Virus record (IMG/VR): IMGVR_UViG_3300015262_000135
Span: 1-38,196 of that record
From: a virus
Reading direction: 5' to 3' (one strand)
Length of the DNA stretch: 38,196 nucleotides
Part shown: positions 24,381-31,222 of the stretch, piece by piece
How positions within the stretch are numbered: position 1 is the first letter of the stretch
Layout of the letters: every line of letters starts with the position of its first letter
Position numbers and translations under genes: made by a program
The notes under the pieces: generated by a model
What the model saw: only the letters and a program-made list of their open reading frames with translations
What the model was told of the DNA's origin: nothing
The model's database searches: none

Positions 24381-24878
24381 TCAACCGTAAGCGGTGGCCA
24401 GCTCTTCGCCGAACGGGCCGAGGACGTCAGCGAACGCACCGACGTGCTCCGGATACCGATCCTTGATGAACGTGGCCAGACGCTGCACGACGCCCATCGC
24501 GATCGCCAGTTCGTTCGTCTCAGGCAGGATGCGCTTCGACGCGTTGATCGTCTTGTTGTACGCGTCGGCCAGACTCGCGAGCAGCGCGACCTTGTCGGCC
24601 GGTTTCATCTCCGCGCCGTCCAGTTCATCCATCGTTGCCTGGTATTGCGTGACCAAGCCGGCCAGCATCTGACGGGCCGCACCTTCGATACCACCGCCTG
24701 CGATGAGCTGCGCCGCCTGGGCCTTGTCCCAATCGTCGCCGGCCGCGCGTGCGTCATCCTTCCAGCGCCTAGCCGTCGACGAATTAACGCCGCTCTTCAG
24801 CGCGGCGACTTCGAGCGACAGACGGTCGAACACGAACGCTCGACGCACCTTGTCGCGCACTTCCTTCGGATAGGCCAT
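24381..24878 (-). CDS. Terminase small subunit-like protein (Mu gp27, DUF3486 type)
   Basis: This 165-residue protein starts AYPKEVRDKVRRAFVFDRLS and continues with ALKSGVNSSTARRWKDDARA, an N-terminal HTH. A helical middle follows, ending MGVVQRLATFIKDRYPEHVG. This matches the Mu gp27/DUF3486 family, the small terminase partner that recognises packaging start DNA. The open frame runs further upstream to 25115, but ATG at 24878 (five bases after the preceding stop) is supported by the family start. Located before the large terminase, separated by one small gene. Confidence 0.85.
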   Translation of the reverse strand: MAYPKEVRDKVRRAFVFDRLSLEVAALKSGVNSSTARRWKDDARAAGDDWDKAQAAQLIAGGGIEGAARQMLAGLVTQYQATMDELDGAEMKPADKVALLASLADAYNKTINASKRILPETNELAIAMGVVQRLATFIKDRYPEHVGAFADVLGPFGEELATAYG

Positions 24879-24883
24879 GTCGA

Positions 24884-25093
24884 TTACAGCCCCAGCTTCG
24901 CGCGGGCAAACGAGATGCCCATCGCGACGATCCCGCCAGCCACGGCACCCGCGCCGGCACCTGCGGCCGCACCGTACTTGATCGCGCGTTTCTCGACCTT
25001 GGCCATCTGGTCTTTCAGTTCGTCGACCCCGGCGTCGATCTTGCGCAGCATCCGCATTTCGGGGCTGTCGCCCGACTTCACATCCTCGGTCAT
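24884..25093 (-). CDS. Small membrane protein (Mu gp26-like position)
   Basis: This 69-residue protein has a charged helical N-terminal half (SPEMRMLRKIDAGVDELKDQ) followed by a Gly/Ala-rich hydrophobic stretch (YGAAAGAGAGAVAGGIVAMG), which is one transmembrane segment. It overlaps the upstream gene by ATGA. It belongs to a cluster of small membrane genes next to the lysis genes and may take part in lysis or virion function. Family assignment is by position; function is not known. Confidence 0.7.
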   Translation of the reverse strand: MTEDVKSGDSPEMRMLRKIDAGVDELKDQMAKVEKRAIKYGAAAGAGAGAVAGGIVAMGISFARAKLGL

Positions 25094-25392
25094 TGTTTGT
25101 CCTGTTTTCGGTCAAGCTTGTTATTGATATCGGCGAGCTTCAAATCGATTCTCGTCAATCCGTCGCGGAACTCGTCACGCATTTCACGATGCTCGGTTCG
25201 AGGAACGTAATCGCGTGCTACGGTCTCTCGGAATGCAGCGAACTCGCGCAGAATTCCTGCATCTCGTTTTTCGTTGTCCTCGATCTTCTTCACAACGCTG
25301 CGGATCACAACACCCCCGAAGAGGTTGATCGCTCCGAGTAGAAGTGTGATGACGCCCATAAAGATTGCGGCCGGATCGAATGTCACTTGCAC
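25090..25392 (-). CDS. Membrane-anchored coiled-coil protein (Mu gp25-like position)
   Basis: This is a 100-residue protein. An N-terminal transmembrane helix (about 9-31, IFMGVITLLLGAINLFGGVV) is followed by a charged coiled coil (KIEDNEKRDAGILREFAAFR to DRKQDKQ). GTG at 25392 is the start: GGAGG lies five bases upstream and the reading frame overlaps the end of the zinc-finger gene. Such a layout resembles small phage lysis or holin-accessory proteins and is shared by many Mu-like phages; role not shown. Confidence 0.72.
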   Translation of the reverse strand: MQVTFDPAAIFMGVITLLLGAINLFGGVVIRSVVKKIEDNEKRDAGILREFAAFRETVARDYVPRTEHREMRDEFRDGLTRIDLKLADINNKLDRKQDKQ

Positions 25393-25616
25393 GCGTACCT
25401 CCGGTTGATAACCTGTTCACGTCGTTCCTGGCATTCAATGCAGAAGCGGCAGCCCGGTACCGCGCGTCGACGTTCCTCGGGAATCGGTTCGCCGCATGCC
25501 TCGTTCTGGCAGAACGCTTCGGATTCGGCAGTGCCGCGCACGGGGCGAGTTGCCGCTGCGATCGCGAGCGCGCGATACTGTTCTTCAATATCGCTCGCGT
25601 GGTCAAAGTCATCCAT
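25383..25616 (-). CDS. TraR/DksA-type C4 zinc finger protein
   Basis: This 77-residue protein has a TraR/DksA-type zinc finger. The zinc ligands are likely C36 and C41 in AFCQNEACGEPIPEERR, and C59 and C62 in GCRFCIECQERRE. The N-terminal part (DHASDIEEQYRALAIAAATR) is short and helical, too short for the long coiled coil of DksA, like TraR. Family members bind RNA polymerase through the secondary channel and alter promoter selection. It lies in the late/lysis operon directly after the Rz stop codon (TAG-ATG), so it is made with late genes. Confidence 0.88.
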   Translation of the reverse strand: MDDFDHASDIEEQYRALAIAAATRPVRGTAESEAFCQNEACGEPIPEERRRAVPGCRFCIECQERREQVINRRYACK

Positions 25617-26237
25617 CTATTGCTGGTCCTCTTGCTCCGGAAGTGCGGCCTTCACCGCCTTCAGTTTCGATTCGGTGTCTCGTGCACGCGCGGCATAGTC
25701 GATGAACCAGGCGAGGACGTCGGCTTGTGATACCCCGGAGTCAGCGGCGGAATCGGCGTCGGGGCCGACAACAGCAGCGGCGGGATCGGCGCTTGCCGAC
25801 ACGGGGGAATCACCAGCGTCGGCGATGCCTGCTGCGTCGTTCCACACGCGGACAAAGCCACGGCTGAACACGCAACCAACGACAGGCGCATCATCTTTCG
25901 GGCCGGGAACCGGCGGGCTACGACGAGGTTGCGTGACATGGTCGATTCGTTCCTTCAGCGCTGCTGTAGTTTGTGTGGCGGCGGATTGGACGGCGAGGTA
26001 CCCAGACTCCGCGGCCGATGCGCGTGCCACGTCGGCCGCGTATCGGCCGAAGGCATCGCTCGCGGCCGAGGCCGATGCGTGCTCGACGGACGCGCGGTAG
26101 TCGGCGAGTGCCTTGTCGCCACGTGCCGTCGCAACGCTATAGCCGTGCTGGTAGGTTTTCGCGAAGGCAAACGCGACCAGTGTTGCGATGACGATGCCCG
26201 CGAGCACCTTTGCGCATTTACTGATTGCTTCCGTCAT
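25617..26237 (-). CDS. Rz-like inner-membrane spanin subunit
   Basis: This 206-residue protein has a short cytoplasmic start, a transmembrane helix (residues 9-26, KVLAGIVIATLVAFAFAK) and a long periplasmic helical part rich in Ala (DYRASVEHASASAASDAFGR). The open frame begins 13 codons upstream, but ATG at 26237 has an excellent AAGGAGG ribosome site. A second gene, Rz1-like, is nested in another frame. Together they would form the i-spanin/o-spanin complex that fuses inner and outer membranes in the last lysis step. Confidence 0.85.
   Translation of the reverse strand: MTEAISKCAKVLAGIVIATLVAFAFAKTYQHGYSVATARGDKALADYRASVEHASASAASDAFGRYAADVARASAAESGYLAVQSAATQTTAALKERIDHVTQPRRSPPVPGPKDDAPVVGCVFSRGFVRVWNDAAGIADAGDSPVSASADPAAAVVGPDADSAADSGVSQADVLAWFIDYAARARDTESKLKAVKAALPEQEDQQ
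25661..25894 (-). CDS. Rz1-like outer-membrane spanin lipoprotein, nested in Rz
   Basis: This 77-residue product in another frame lies entirely inside the Rz-like gene. A short signal peptide (MMRLSLVACSAVALSAC) ends with lipobox L14-S15-A16-C17. A Pro-rich mature part (SPTLVIPPCRQAPIPPLLLS, then PTPIPPLTPGY) follows, exactly the Rz1 style. The frame starts 15 codons earlier, but ATG at 25894 (or 25891) gives a proper signal peptide. The lipid-anchored protein in the outer membrane would pair with Rz. Confidence 0.85.
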   Translation of the reverse strand: MMRLSLVACSAVALSACGTTQQASPTLVIPPCRQAPIPPLLLSAPTPIPPLTPGYHKPTSSPGSSTMPRVHETPNRN

Positions 26238-26463
26238 TTGCGGCCTCCTTGGAGGGGCGGCCGCGCCATGCAGCAAGCGCCTGGATGACGGCCGAGTAGC
26301 CGCCGACGCAGCCGAGGTAGATCAGCCACGTATCGAACGTGAGCTGATTCCGGTAGCCCTGATAGATGAACATGCCAGTCGCGACGGCCGCCGCGACGTT
26401 CGGCCAGAGCTTCGCGTGCGAAAGCTTGCCGTCGTGTCCCGTGATGAGGTCGGAGATATGCAT
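26218..26463 (-). CDS. Holin-like small membrane protein
   Basis: This 81-residue protein has two hydrophobic segments (about 22-35, NVAAAVATGMFIYQ, and 46-65, WLIYLGCVGGYSAVIQALAA), a charged N-terminus (MHISDLITGHDGKLSHAKLW) and a polar tail (GRPSKEAANDGSNQ). It lies between the lysozyme and the Rz genes and overlaps the Rz start. This fits a holin or antiholin that controls lysis timing. The MHISDLITGHDGKLSHAKLW type is recurrent in Burkholderia and enterobacterial Mu-like phages. Ribosome site is weak. Confidence 0.75.
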   Translation of the reverse strand: MHISDLITGHDGKLSHAKLWPNVAAAVATGMFIYQGYRNQLTFDTWLIYLGCVGGYSAVIQALAAWRGRPSKEAANDGSNQ

Positions 26464-26469
26464 GGCGCG

Positions 26470-26958
26470 TCACGCCGCCTTTACGAACAGTGCGCGCTCG
26501 GCGAGCCGACGACGCGTCAGACCGGCCATCGGCTTGCCGTTCCCCTTATTCCACAGCGGGAATTGATCGGCCGCTCCCGCGAAATTTTTCGCGCGCAGCA
26601 ACCGAAGCAGCGTGGACGGGCCACCGGAACGGAGGTACACAAGGCCATCCTTGACTCCCGGTTTGCCCGGGCCGATGTTGAACACGAATGACACCAGCGC
26701 ATCAAACTGGTTTTGCGTCAGTTCGAGATCGAGGCCATTGATGATGTCCTCGCCGCGTGTGCGGATGTCCTGTGCGAAGAGCATGTCGGACACGGCTTGC
26801 GTGATCGTCAGCCCCTTGTAGACGTCCGGTCCAGTGTGGCCGCGCCCAATCGTCCAGGGCGCGCCACCCGTCGCGGGGTCGGGGTACGCAACGAGTCGAT
26901 CGCTCTCGAAATCCTCGATCAGATTGCAGCCTGCGGGGGACAGTCGTTGTTGCTTCAT
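26470..26958 (-). CDS. Endolysin, T4-type lysozyme (glycoside hydrolase 24)
   Basis: This 162-residue muramidase would cut peptidoglycan between MurNAc and GlcNAc. The classic catalytic region is visible: DFESDRLVAYPDP and APWTIGRGHTG, giving E18, D27 and T36 counted from ATG at 26958. That start has GGAG six bases upstream; ATG two codons earlier is directly next to the SD and less likely. Later are QNQFDALVSFVFNIGPG and a C-terminal RRRLAERALFVKAA, both family-typical. There is no strong signal peptide, so it depends on the holin. First gene of the late block. Confidence 0.93.
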   Translation of the reverse strand: MKQQRLSPAGCNLIEDFESDRLVAYPDPATGGAPWTIGRGHTGPDVYKGLTITQAVSDMLFAQDIRTRGEDIINGLDLELTQNQFDALVSFVFNIGPGKPGVKDGLVYLRSGGPSTLLRLLRAKNFAGAADQFPLWNKGNGKPMAGLTRRRLAERALFVKAA

Positions 26959-26964
26959 TGCCAT

Positions 26965-27030
26965 CTCCGATTGAATGGCACGACTGTAGGCTGCGTGTTG
27001 CCAGCACCTTAGTGGATCGGTGTCAGTGCA
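26965..27030 (-). promoter_or_regulatory. Candidate late/lysis promoter region
   Basis: The space between the early terminator and lysozyme has TACAGT (26983-26988 on the minus strand) as a possible -10, and no recognisable -35 at the right distance. This is what an activator-dependent promoter looks like. The Mor/C-like protein encoded immediately upstream (27086-27520) is a likely activator. Inferred from position. Confidence 0.4.
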
Positions 27031-27063
27031 AACAAAAAGCCCCGCACTTGGCGGGGCTTCGTT
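27031..27063 (-). terminator. Rho-independent terminator between early/middle and late blocks
   Basis: The 9-bp stem AAGCCCCGC/GCGGGGCTT with loop ACTTG or its complement is followed on the minus strand by TTTTTGTTTGC. It sits just past the Mor-like gene, so the early/middle transcript ends here and late genes need their own promoter. The other strand has a shorter T tract, so it may work in both directions. Confidence 0.88.
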
Positions 27064-27085
27064 TAATCATGGCGCGATTCTAACG

Positions 27086-27520
27086 CTAGAACAGCTCCGC
27101 CTGGGGAACGGTGCATTCGGATGCGTCGGCGCGCTTCAGGATGCGCCAAACATGTCGATCGGCCATCTGATAGCGAAGTGCGAGCTGCGCGACGGCGTGA
27201 TTCGCAGCGTGGTCGCGGGTCAGCACGTCGAACTCAGCGCGAATGCTGCGATACATCAGTTCGCGCATGGCTTTCACACAGCGCGGTATGTACAGCACGT
27301 CGCCTCCAAAATGCGCGGTGAGCTGATCGGCCGCGTCCGGGCCGACGATCTCCGCCAGTGCCTCGTAGCGGATTTCGCCCAGGCGCGATCGGCGCATCGC
27401 AACCGGGAACGTCGTGCCGCCGAGCTGTTCAACCAGGCGCACCGTTGTAGGCAAGCCGATCAGCTTGACGATCGTTTTCACGACGTCCGGCAACAGGTGT
27501 TCAACACCGTTGAACTTCAT
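27086..27520 (-). CDS. Mor/C-type transcription activator
   Basis: This 144-residue protein belongs to the Mor transcription activator family. It starts MKFNGVEHLLPDVVKTIVKL, with VEQLGGTTFPVAMRRS next, and has the C-terminal HTH (NHAVAQLALRYQMADRHVWR). In Mu, Mor activates the middle promoter and C the late ones; here only one such protein is found, so it may serve as the late activator. The open frame extends upstream, but ATG at 27520 has GGAGG and overlaps the upstream stop (ATGA). It is the last gene before the terminator. Confidence 0.9.
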   Translation of the reverse strand: MKFNGVEHLLPDVVKTIVKLIGLPTTVRLVEQLGGTTFPVAMRRSRLGEIRYEALAEIVGPDAADQLTAHFGGDVLYIPRCVKAMRELMYRSIRAEFDVLTRDHAANHAVAQLALRYQMADRHVWRILKRADASECTVPQAELF

Positions 27521-27915
27521 GCCGACCTCCGCTTCGCATCGTATTGCAGCGCGGCGATGAGCTTGCCGAGCATCACGTCGTCGCAGAATTCGATGGCGTC
27601 GACCTTGCAGATTCGCTTCACCATGCCGCCGATGTAATCCCACGATCGGCCCGCGTCGGCGAGCAGCGCCTCGATCTTGCGGATTTGAGCCGCGCGCGGC
27701 CTGACAACATTCGGCCGGCGACCGGCATCTCGTTTCGGCTTGAACCCGCAGCGTTCGAAGTGCTTCAGCAGCTTGTGCGCGCCCTCGGGTGTCAGGTCTT
27801 TTGACGAACTGACACCCGCGACGCTGCGAAGCACCGTGCGATATTCGTCGTCGGTCATCGCGAGCTGCTGCTTTGCGATATGAATTTTCGCTACCGTTGT
27901 TTTCGCGATGAGCAT
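27517..27915 (-). CDS. Mu gp16-like protein (DUF1018)
   Basis: This 132-residue protein of the gp16/DUF1018 family has IAKIHIAK-like start (TTVAKIHIAKQQLAMTDDEY), then RSVAGVSSSKDLTPEGAHKL and the centre FERCGFKP. It continues with AQIRKIEALLADAGRSWDYI and VDAIEFCDDVMLGKLIAALQ. ATG at 27915 has GGAGG eight bases upstream; the frame's first ATG, four codons before, overlaps that ribosome site. Found in Mu-like phages next to the mor gene; its function is unclear but a regulatory or DNA-handling role is likely. Confidence 0.88.
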   Translation of the reverse strand: MLIAKTTVAKIHIAKQQLAMTDDEYRTVLRSVAGVSSSKDLTPEGAHKLLKHFERCGFKPKRDAGRRPNVVRPRAAQIRKIEALLADAGRSWDYIGGMVKRICKVDAIEFCDDVMLGKLIAALQYDAKRRSA

Positions 27916-28001
27916 CACGACCTCCACCAGCGCCGCAGTTCCTTGCGGCAGAGACAGACCAGGAATACGATCCCTACCAGGATGACGACGATGTCAGACA
28001 T
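27915..28001 (-). CDS. 28-residue membrane microprotein (putative)
   Basis: ATG at 28001 begins a 28-codon frame (MSDIVVILVGIVFLVCLCRK and a basic ERRWW-like end). It is one hydrophobic helix followed by a positively charged tail, typical for small membrane proteins. It overlaps the 3' end of the DUF2786 gene by 8 bases and its TGA overlaps the gp16-like ATG (TGATG). Its tight overlaps argue that it is translated. Function unknown. Confidence 0.5.
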   Translation of the reverse strand: MSDIVVILVGIVFLVCLCRKELRRWWRS

Positions 28002-28692
28002 GGCCGAGTCTCCGTGTGTCCGGCGCACCGACACCAGGACGAACAATGGCCGATCGGCCTTGCTCGACACCGTGCCAGTGATCGTCGGTTGCGCGACGGC
28101 CGGACACGTCACGCGTGCGAGGCTCAAATTCCCGTACCTCGGCATGGTGCGCACGCATGTAGGCGTCGATCATCGCCGTGTGCTCGTCGGTGCGCGCAGC
28201 ATCTTGCAACTGCATGCGCACGGCGTACACCCAACCTTCGCAGAACTCGTCAGCGCGTGCCGTCTTGTTCTTCGGCCCGCAGCGGCGCAACTTCGTCTGG
28301 ATGTAATCGCGACGAGCCACGCGCAACTGACGCGCGAACACGTCGAATGTGTACTTCGCCACCTCCGGCGCTGGCGCGACTCCGACGAACGTGTAACCGC
28401 CGACGATGTCGGTGCAGGTACGGTTGAGCTGTCGGCAAAACAGCAGTTCGCAACCGTATGTACCGGCGACCACGCCCGCGAGGGCGACCTCGTAGCGGAC
28501 GGGCCGACGTGCCGCGCCGCTCTTCGACCATTCTTCGCTCGCGCCGGCTGCGAGCAACTCGGGATGGTCGATCCCGAACTGTTCCATCAGCTTCTGCGCC
28601 TGGCGAAGCGCGGCAGCCGCTTCGTGCGGCTCGCTGGATTTCGACAGCGCGAGGCACTTCCTGATTTTCTCGACGGCGGTTTTCCTGTTCAT
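27994..28692 (-). CDS. DUF2786 domain protein
   Basis: This 232-residue protein has the DUF2786 start: EKIRKCLALSKSSEPHEAAA, then ALRQAQKLMEQFGIDHPELL, as found in many phage and plasmid proteins. The rest is a less conserved C-terminal domain (GTYGCELLFCRQLNRTCTDI, FVGVAPAPEVAKYTFDVFAR, AMIDAYMRAHHAEV). The latter resembles the fold that follows DUF2786 in family members. The frame starts 11 codons earlier; ATG at 28692 has GGAGC in front and the family start. Its cellular role is unknown. Confidence 0.82.
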   Translation of the reverse strand: MNRKTAVEKIRKCLALSKSSEPHEAAAALRQAQKLMEQFGIDHPELLAAGASEEWSKSGAARRPVRYEVALAGVVAGTYGCELLFCRQLNRTCTDIVGGYTFVGVAPAPEVAKYTFDVFARQLRVARRDYIQTKLRRCGPKNKTARADEFCEGWVYAVRMQLQDAARTDEHTAMIDAYMRAHHAEVREFEPRTRDVSGRRATDDHWHGVEQGRSAIVRPGVGAPDTRRLGHV

Positions 28693-28705
28693 GTCCGCTC
28701 CGTTC

Positions 28706-28966
28706 TCAACGACGTCGATCTTCAAGCGCCGGCATGCCGGTCGGCATCACGACGTCGTCAGCGCTCACGATGGCCATTTCGACTTCAGGCCGCTCCCCGG
28801 CGATGTAGCGCACCCGGTGACCCGCGTAATCGCGCTCGCATCGGATCGCGTCACGAAAGACCTTGATTGCCTGCATGGCTTTATCGGCATCCATCAAATA
28901 GCTCTCGAAGCCGATTCGGACACAAGCGACGTCGCGCTTTCGTGCTGCATTTGCGCGCGTGACCAT
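28706..28966 (-). CDS. Small hypothetical protein after gam
   Basis: This 86-residue protein (MVTRANAARKRDVACVRIGF through PTGMPALEDRRR) is coupled to gam: the ATG at 28966 overlaps the gam stop as TGATG. The frame open to 29266 is longer, but that part is the shadow of gam. It seems a compact mixed alpha/beta protein, without clear motif. Co-transcription with Gam and DUF2786 suggests a DNA-metabolism or host-protection role. Real by position and coupling; function unrecognised. Confidence 0.65.
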   Translation of the reverse strand: MVTRANAARKRDVACVRIGFESYLMDADKAMQAIKVFRDAIRCERDYAGHRVRYIAGERPEVEMAIVSADDVVMPTGMPALEDRRR

Positions 28967-29490
28967 CACTGCACCTCGACTTTCTGTTCGAACGGCTCGA
29001 TCACGAAATCCTCGACGCCGGTCACGATAGTGAGGCCCGGGAGGCCACGAACCTTCTCCGGTTCGTTCAGAATGGCTTCCTTGTTGATCTCTTCCTTCAC
29101 GCGCACGAAGGCGGCGAGGTCGCGAGCCTTCAACAGCTCGATCACGGCGTCGACGCCGCGCACCGAGCAGCTCGGCGGACGCTGACGCCATTGCACCTGG
29201 CCCGTGATGAAGCTGTATGTCTTCACCTTGCCGCTGTTCGTGAGGGTTTCGCGATGCGCTTCGCACCAGGTCTGCACGCCCGACTGAAGCGACAACAGGT
29301 TTTCCTTCAGTGGTTGAATCCGTTGCTGGTAGCGTTCGGTGATCGCCGCGATCTCGTCGTTCATGTCTGTTTGCAGACGATCGATTTCCCGGCTCGTATC
29401 GCCGATGTCGCGAATAGTCGCCGCGACGTCAGATTCGGATTGAGCGACAAACACCTGGGCGGCGGCTTTGAGGCGTTGTTTGGTTGCCAT
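28966..29490 (-). CDS. gam: Host-nuclease inhibitor Gam (Mu Gam type)
   Basis: This 174-residue Ku-like DNA end-binding protein protects phage DNA ends from exonuclease (RecBCD). Typical features: residues 20-90 form a long coiled coil (DVAATIRDIGDTSREIDRLQ, then KENLLSLQSGVQTWCEAHRE), followed by KVKTYSFITGQVQWRQRPPS, the conserved core. The C-terminus GVEDFVIEPFEQKVEVQ is also conserved. AGGAA precedes the ATG. It lies after the early DNA-binding genes and before a small unknown gene. Confidence 0.95.
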   Translation of the reverse strand: MATKQRLKAAAQVFVAQSESDVAATIRDIGDTSREIDRLQTDMNDEIAAITERYQQRIQPLKENLLSLQSGVQTWCEAHRETLTNSGKVKTYSFITGQVQWRQRPPSCSVRGVDAVIELLKARDLAAFVRVKEEINKEAILNEPEKVRGLPGLTIVTGVEDFVIEPFEQKVEVQ

Positions 29491-29516
29491 GTGAATTCCT
29501 GTATTTATCGATTGAA

Positions 29517-30152
29517 TTAGTGGATGCCGTGCGATCCGTTTCGCTTGTCGACGACATGCTTTTTGCAGAATTCGCTGACGGCCCGCGAAACTGCATCCTG
29601 GTCGCCCTGTATGTGAGCAAGAACGATCACCGATACTTCTTTCGACAGGTCGTCGACAAGTCGCTTGAATCCTTCAATTTCAGCCATTGCGTGAATACCT
29701 GCGCGATTGGCCGCGTCGAGCGCACGACGTAGTTCGTCGGCAGTCTTCATTGCCCACGGATTGAAGTCGCCCGCGTTATACGGTGGCATCTGCTCCGACT
29801 TGCTGTCGCCTTCGGCTGCCTTTCGCCATTGCTCGGTTTGCTGGATCTCCATCGATTCACGCACGTCCTCGAGCGACTCGCGAAGACGCGGGCTGGCTTC
29901 GAGCTGCGCGTCGAGAATCGCAGCAACGCCACGGAAGTCGCCGACGATGTGCTGCAACAACACGCGATTGATTAAGCCCGCGAAGTTCCTGCCGACGGCA
30001 TCACGCTGTTCCAGTGCGGCGGAATAATCGAGCAGCGCCTTATTGGCACGATGCAGTTCGCGTCGCAGCTCGGGCACGCTATCGAATGCGTCCGGGTTGG
30101 CCAGCGTCGGACCTTGGGTAAGCGTCGGGCCTTGGGTGATATGGATCGTCAT
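29517..30152 (-). CDS. Hypothetical early protein with duplicated TQGPTL start
   Basis: This 211-residue protein is of unknown family. The first 17 residues contain an exact repeat (TQGPTLTQGPTL), from an 18-base tandem duplication (30103-30120 and 30121-30138). Two helical parts follow (SVPELRRELHRANKALLDYS and ALDAANRAGIHAMAEIEGFK), with a possible coiled coil. ATG overlaps the preceding stop (ATGA). It has no membrane segment or enzyme motif. Located just upstream of gam in the early operon. The function is not recognised. Confidence 0.7.
   Translation of the reverse strand: MTIHITQGPTLTQGPTLANPDAFDSVPELRRELHRANKALLDYSAALEQRDAVGRNFAGLINRVLLQHIVGDFRGVAAILDAQLEASPRLRESLEDVRESMEIQQTEQWRKAAEGDSKSEQMPPYNAGDFNPWAMKTADELRRALDAANRAGIHAMAEIEGFKRLVDDLSKEVSVIVLAHIQGDQDAVSRAVSEFCKKHVVDKRNGSHGIH
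30103..30138. repeat. 18-bp tandem duplication in the start of the hypothetical gene
   Basis: Two copies of AGCGTCGGACCTTGGGTA-like sequence (30103-30120 and 30121-30138) with two base differences lie next to each other. They code for the repeated TQGPTL. The duplication is in frame and close to the start codon. Confidence 0.85.
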
Positions 30153-30586
30153 ACCTGAGCCCCCGCAATCGCCTCGATGTTGATGCAGTCGACGAACTTG
30201 AGCAGGCGAGCCGTCTCCTCGCGCGTCAGCTCGATCGTCTTACGTCCCTTGGTGACCGTCAGGCGGCCGGCGGTGGAGAAGCCACACACGAATTCGCCGG
30301 GTGCAACATCGGCGGGCGTGAATGCAGACGAATTTCGCGCAGCTTTTGTCACGGTCTGTTTCGTCCCGTCGAACTCCCGGATCAGGTCGTCGGTCGGGTA
30401 GTACAGGTTGATCGGCGACGAGCCGTCCATGACTCTTTTGTCGCGAATCACGCGGCCTTGGCGGATATACGAGTCGATGCGCGGCTGGATTTCTTTGCCG
30501 TCGATGTCGAGCATTTCGCCGAGCTGCGCGCCGGACGAACCCGGGTGGTCGATGATGGCCTGGAGAATCTGTTTTACGGTTGCCAT
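30149..30586 (-). CDS. Winged-helix-like early DNA-binding protein (putative)
   Basis: This 145-residue protein starts MATVKQILQAIIDHPGSSGA, continuing QLGEMLDIDGKEIQPRIDSY and IRQGRVIRDK. This pattern (helix, helix, recognition helix, wing) is that of a winged HTH domain. The C-terminal half (ARNSSAFTPADVAPGEFVCG, then TVTKGRKTIELTREETARLL) resembles a separate small domain. The frame begins five codons before; ATG at 30586 has AAAGGA upstream. It is probably a DNA-binding early gene of unknown role. Confidence 0.7.
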   Translation of the reverse strand: MATVKQILQAIIDHPGSSGAQLGEMLDIDGKEIQPRIDSYIRQGRVIRDKRVMDGSSPINLYYPTDDLIREFDGTKQTVTKAARNSSAFTPADVAPGEFVCGFSTAGRLTVTKGRKTIELTREETARLLKFVDCINIEAIAGAQV

Positions 30587-30597
30587 GTTGATTCCTT

Positions 30598-30915
30598 TCA
30601 AGCGAGGGTTTGGGTTGCTTTGATGTACTGGCGAGCCGCTGCAATCGCGCGCCAGAATTCTTCGGTCGACTTCTCCGCGATGAGCTTTCGAGCAGTCGAG
30701 ATCGCGGCGGCTTGCGTCTTTCCTCCGGCCAGGCGCATGCCCGTGCCAACATGCGACACCACATAGGCCGGTTCGCCGTTGGTCGCGGCGAGCGGATTCG
30801 CGTGAGCGGCGAACGACTCGGTCCTGTATTGAGGGAAGTCGACGCGTTCACCGTCGACCTCGATCCGACGAAAACGCTCTCCCGTTTGAGCTTGAGCGAT
30901 GATGTGGAAGCGCAT
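30598..30915 (-). CDS. Hypothetical early protein
   Basis: This 105-residue protein (MRFHIIAQAQTGERFRRIEV to RQYIKATQTLA) seems alpha/beta, with no membrane segment. The middle has HVGTGMRLAGGKTQAAAIST. It has GAGG nine bases upstream of ATG and is immediately after the preceding gene (TGA then ATG, one base between). No family is recognised. Confidence 0.68.
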   Translation of the reverse strand: MRFHIIAQAQTGERFRRIEVDGERVDFPQYRTESFAAHANPLAATNGEPAYVVSHVGTGMRLAGGKTQAAAISTARKLIAEKSTEEFWRAIAAARQYIKATQTLA

Positions 30916-30916
30916 G

Positions 30917-31222
30917 TCAATGGCCTCGCTCGGTCCACAGGACGCGAATGTCGCCCACCTTGAATTGACCGGTGCGGTAACGCGAGATACCGGAGCCGCC
31001 CGTGCGGTAGTACGTGGCTTCGCCTTTCTCGACCATGTCGGCGCAGACAGCGCAGTTCTGCACCTGGATCGTCGGCTTCGAGCCGTTCGAAAACTCGATG
31101 CCGATGACCGTGAAACCCTTCGCGGTCAGCGTCTCGATCGTCGCTGCGAGGCGCAGTGCCGTGAGTTGCATGAGCTGATTGATTGGCGGCACGGCCGGGT
31201 TGAGGGCGTTACAGTTCGTCAT
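30917..31222 (-). CDS. Hypothetical early protein with CxxC pair
   Basis: This 101-residue protein begins with MTNCNALNPAVPPINQLMQL. The middle (GKPTIQ-like SKPTIQVQNCAVCADMVEKG) has a CxxC. The latter half is charged, with YYRTGGSGISRYRTGQFKVG. ATG at 31222 overlaps the upstream stop TGA (TGATG) and has AAAGGAG; the GTG one codon before is the alternative. Unknown family; common only by position in early regions of Mu-like Burkholderia phages (inference). Confidence 0.68.
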   Translation of the reverse strand: MTNCNALNPAVPPINQLMQLTALRLAATIETLTAKGFTVIGIEFSNGSKPTIQVQNCAVCADMVEKGEATYYRTGGSGISRYRTGQFKVGDIRVLWTERGH

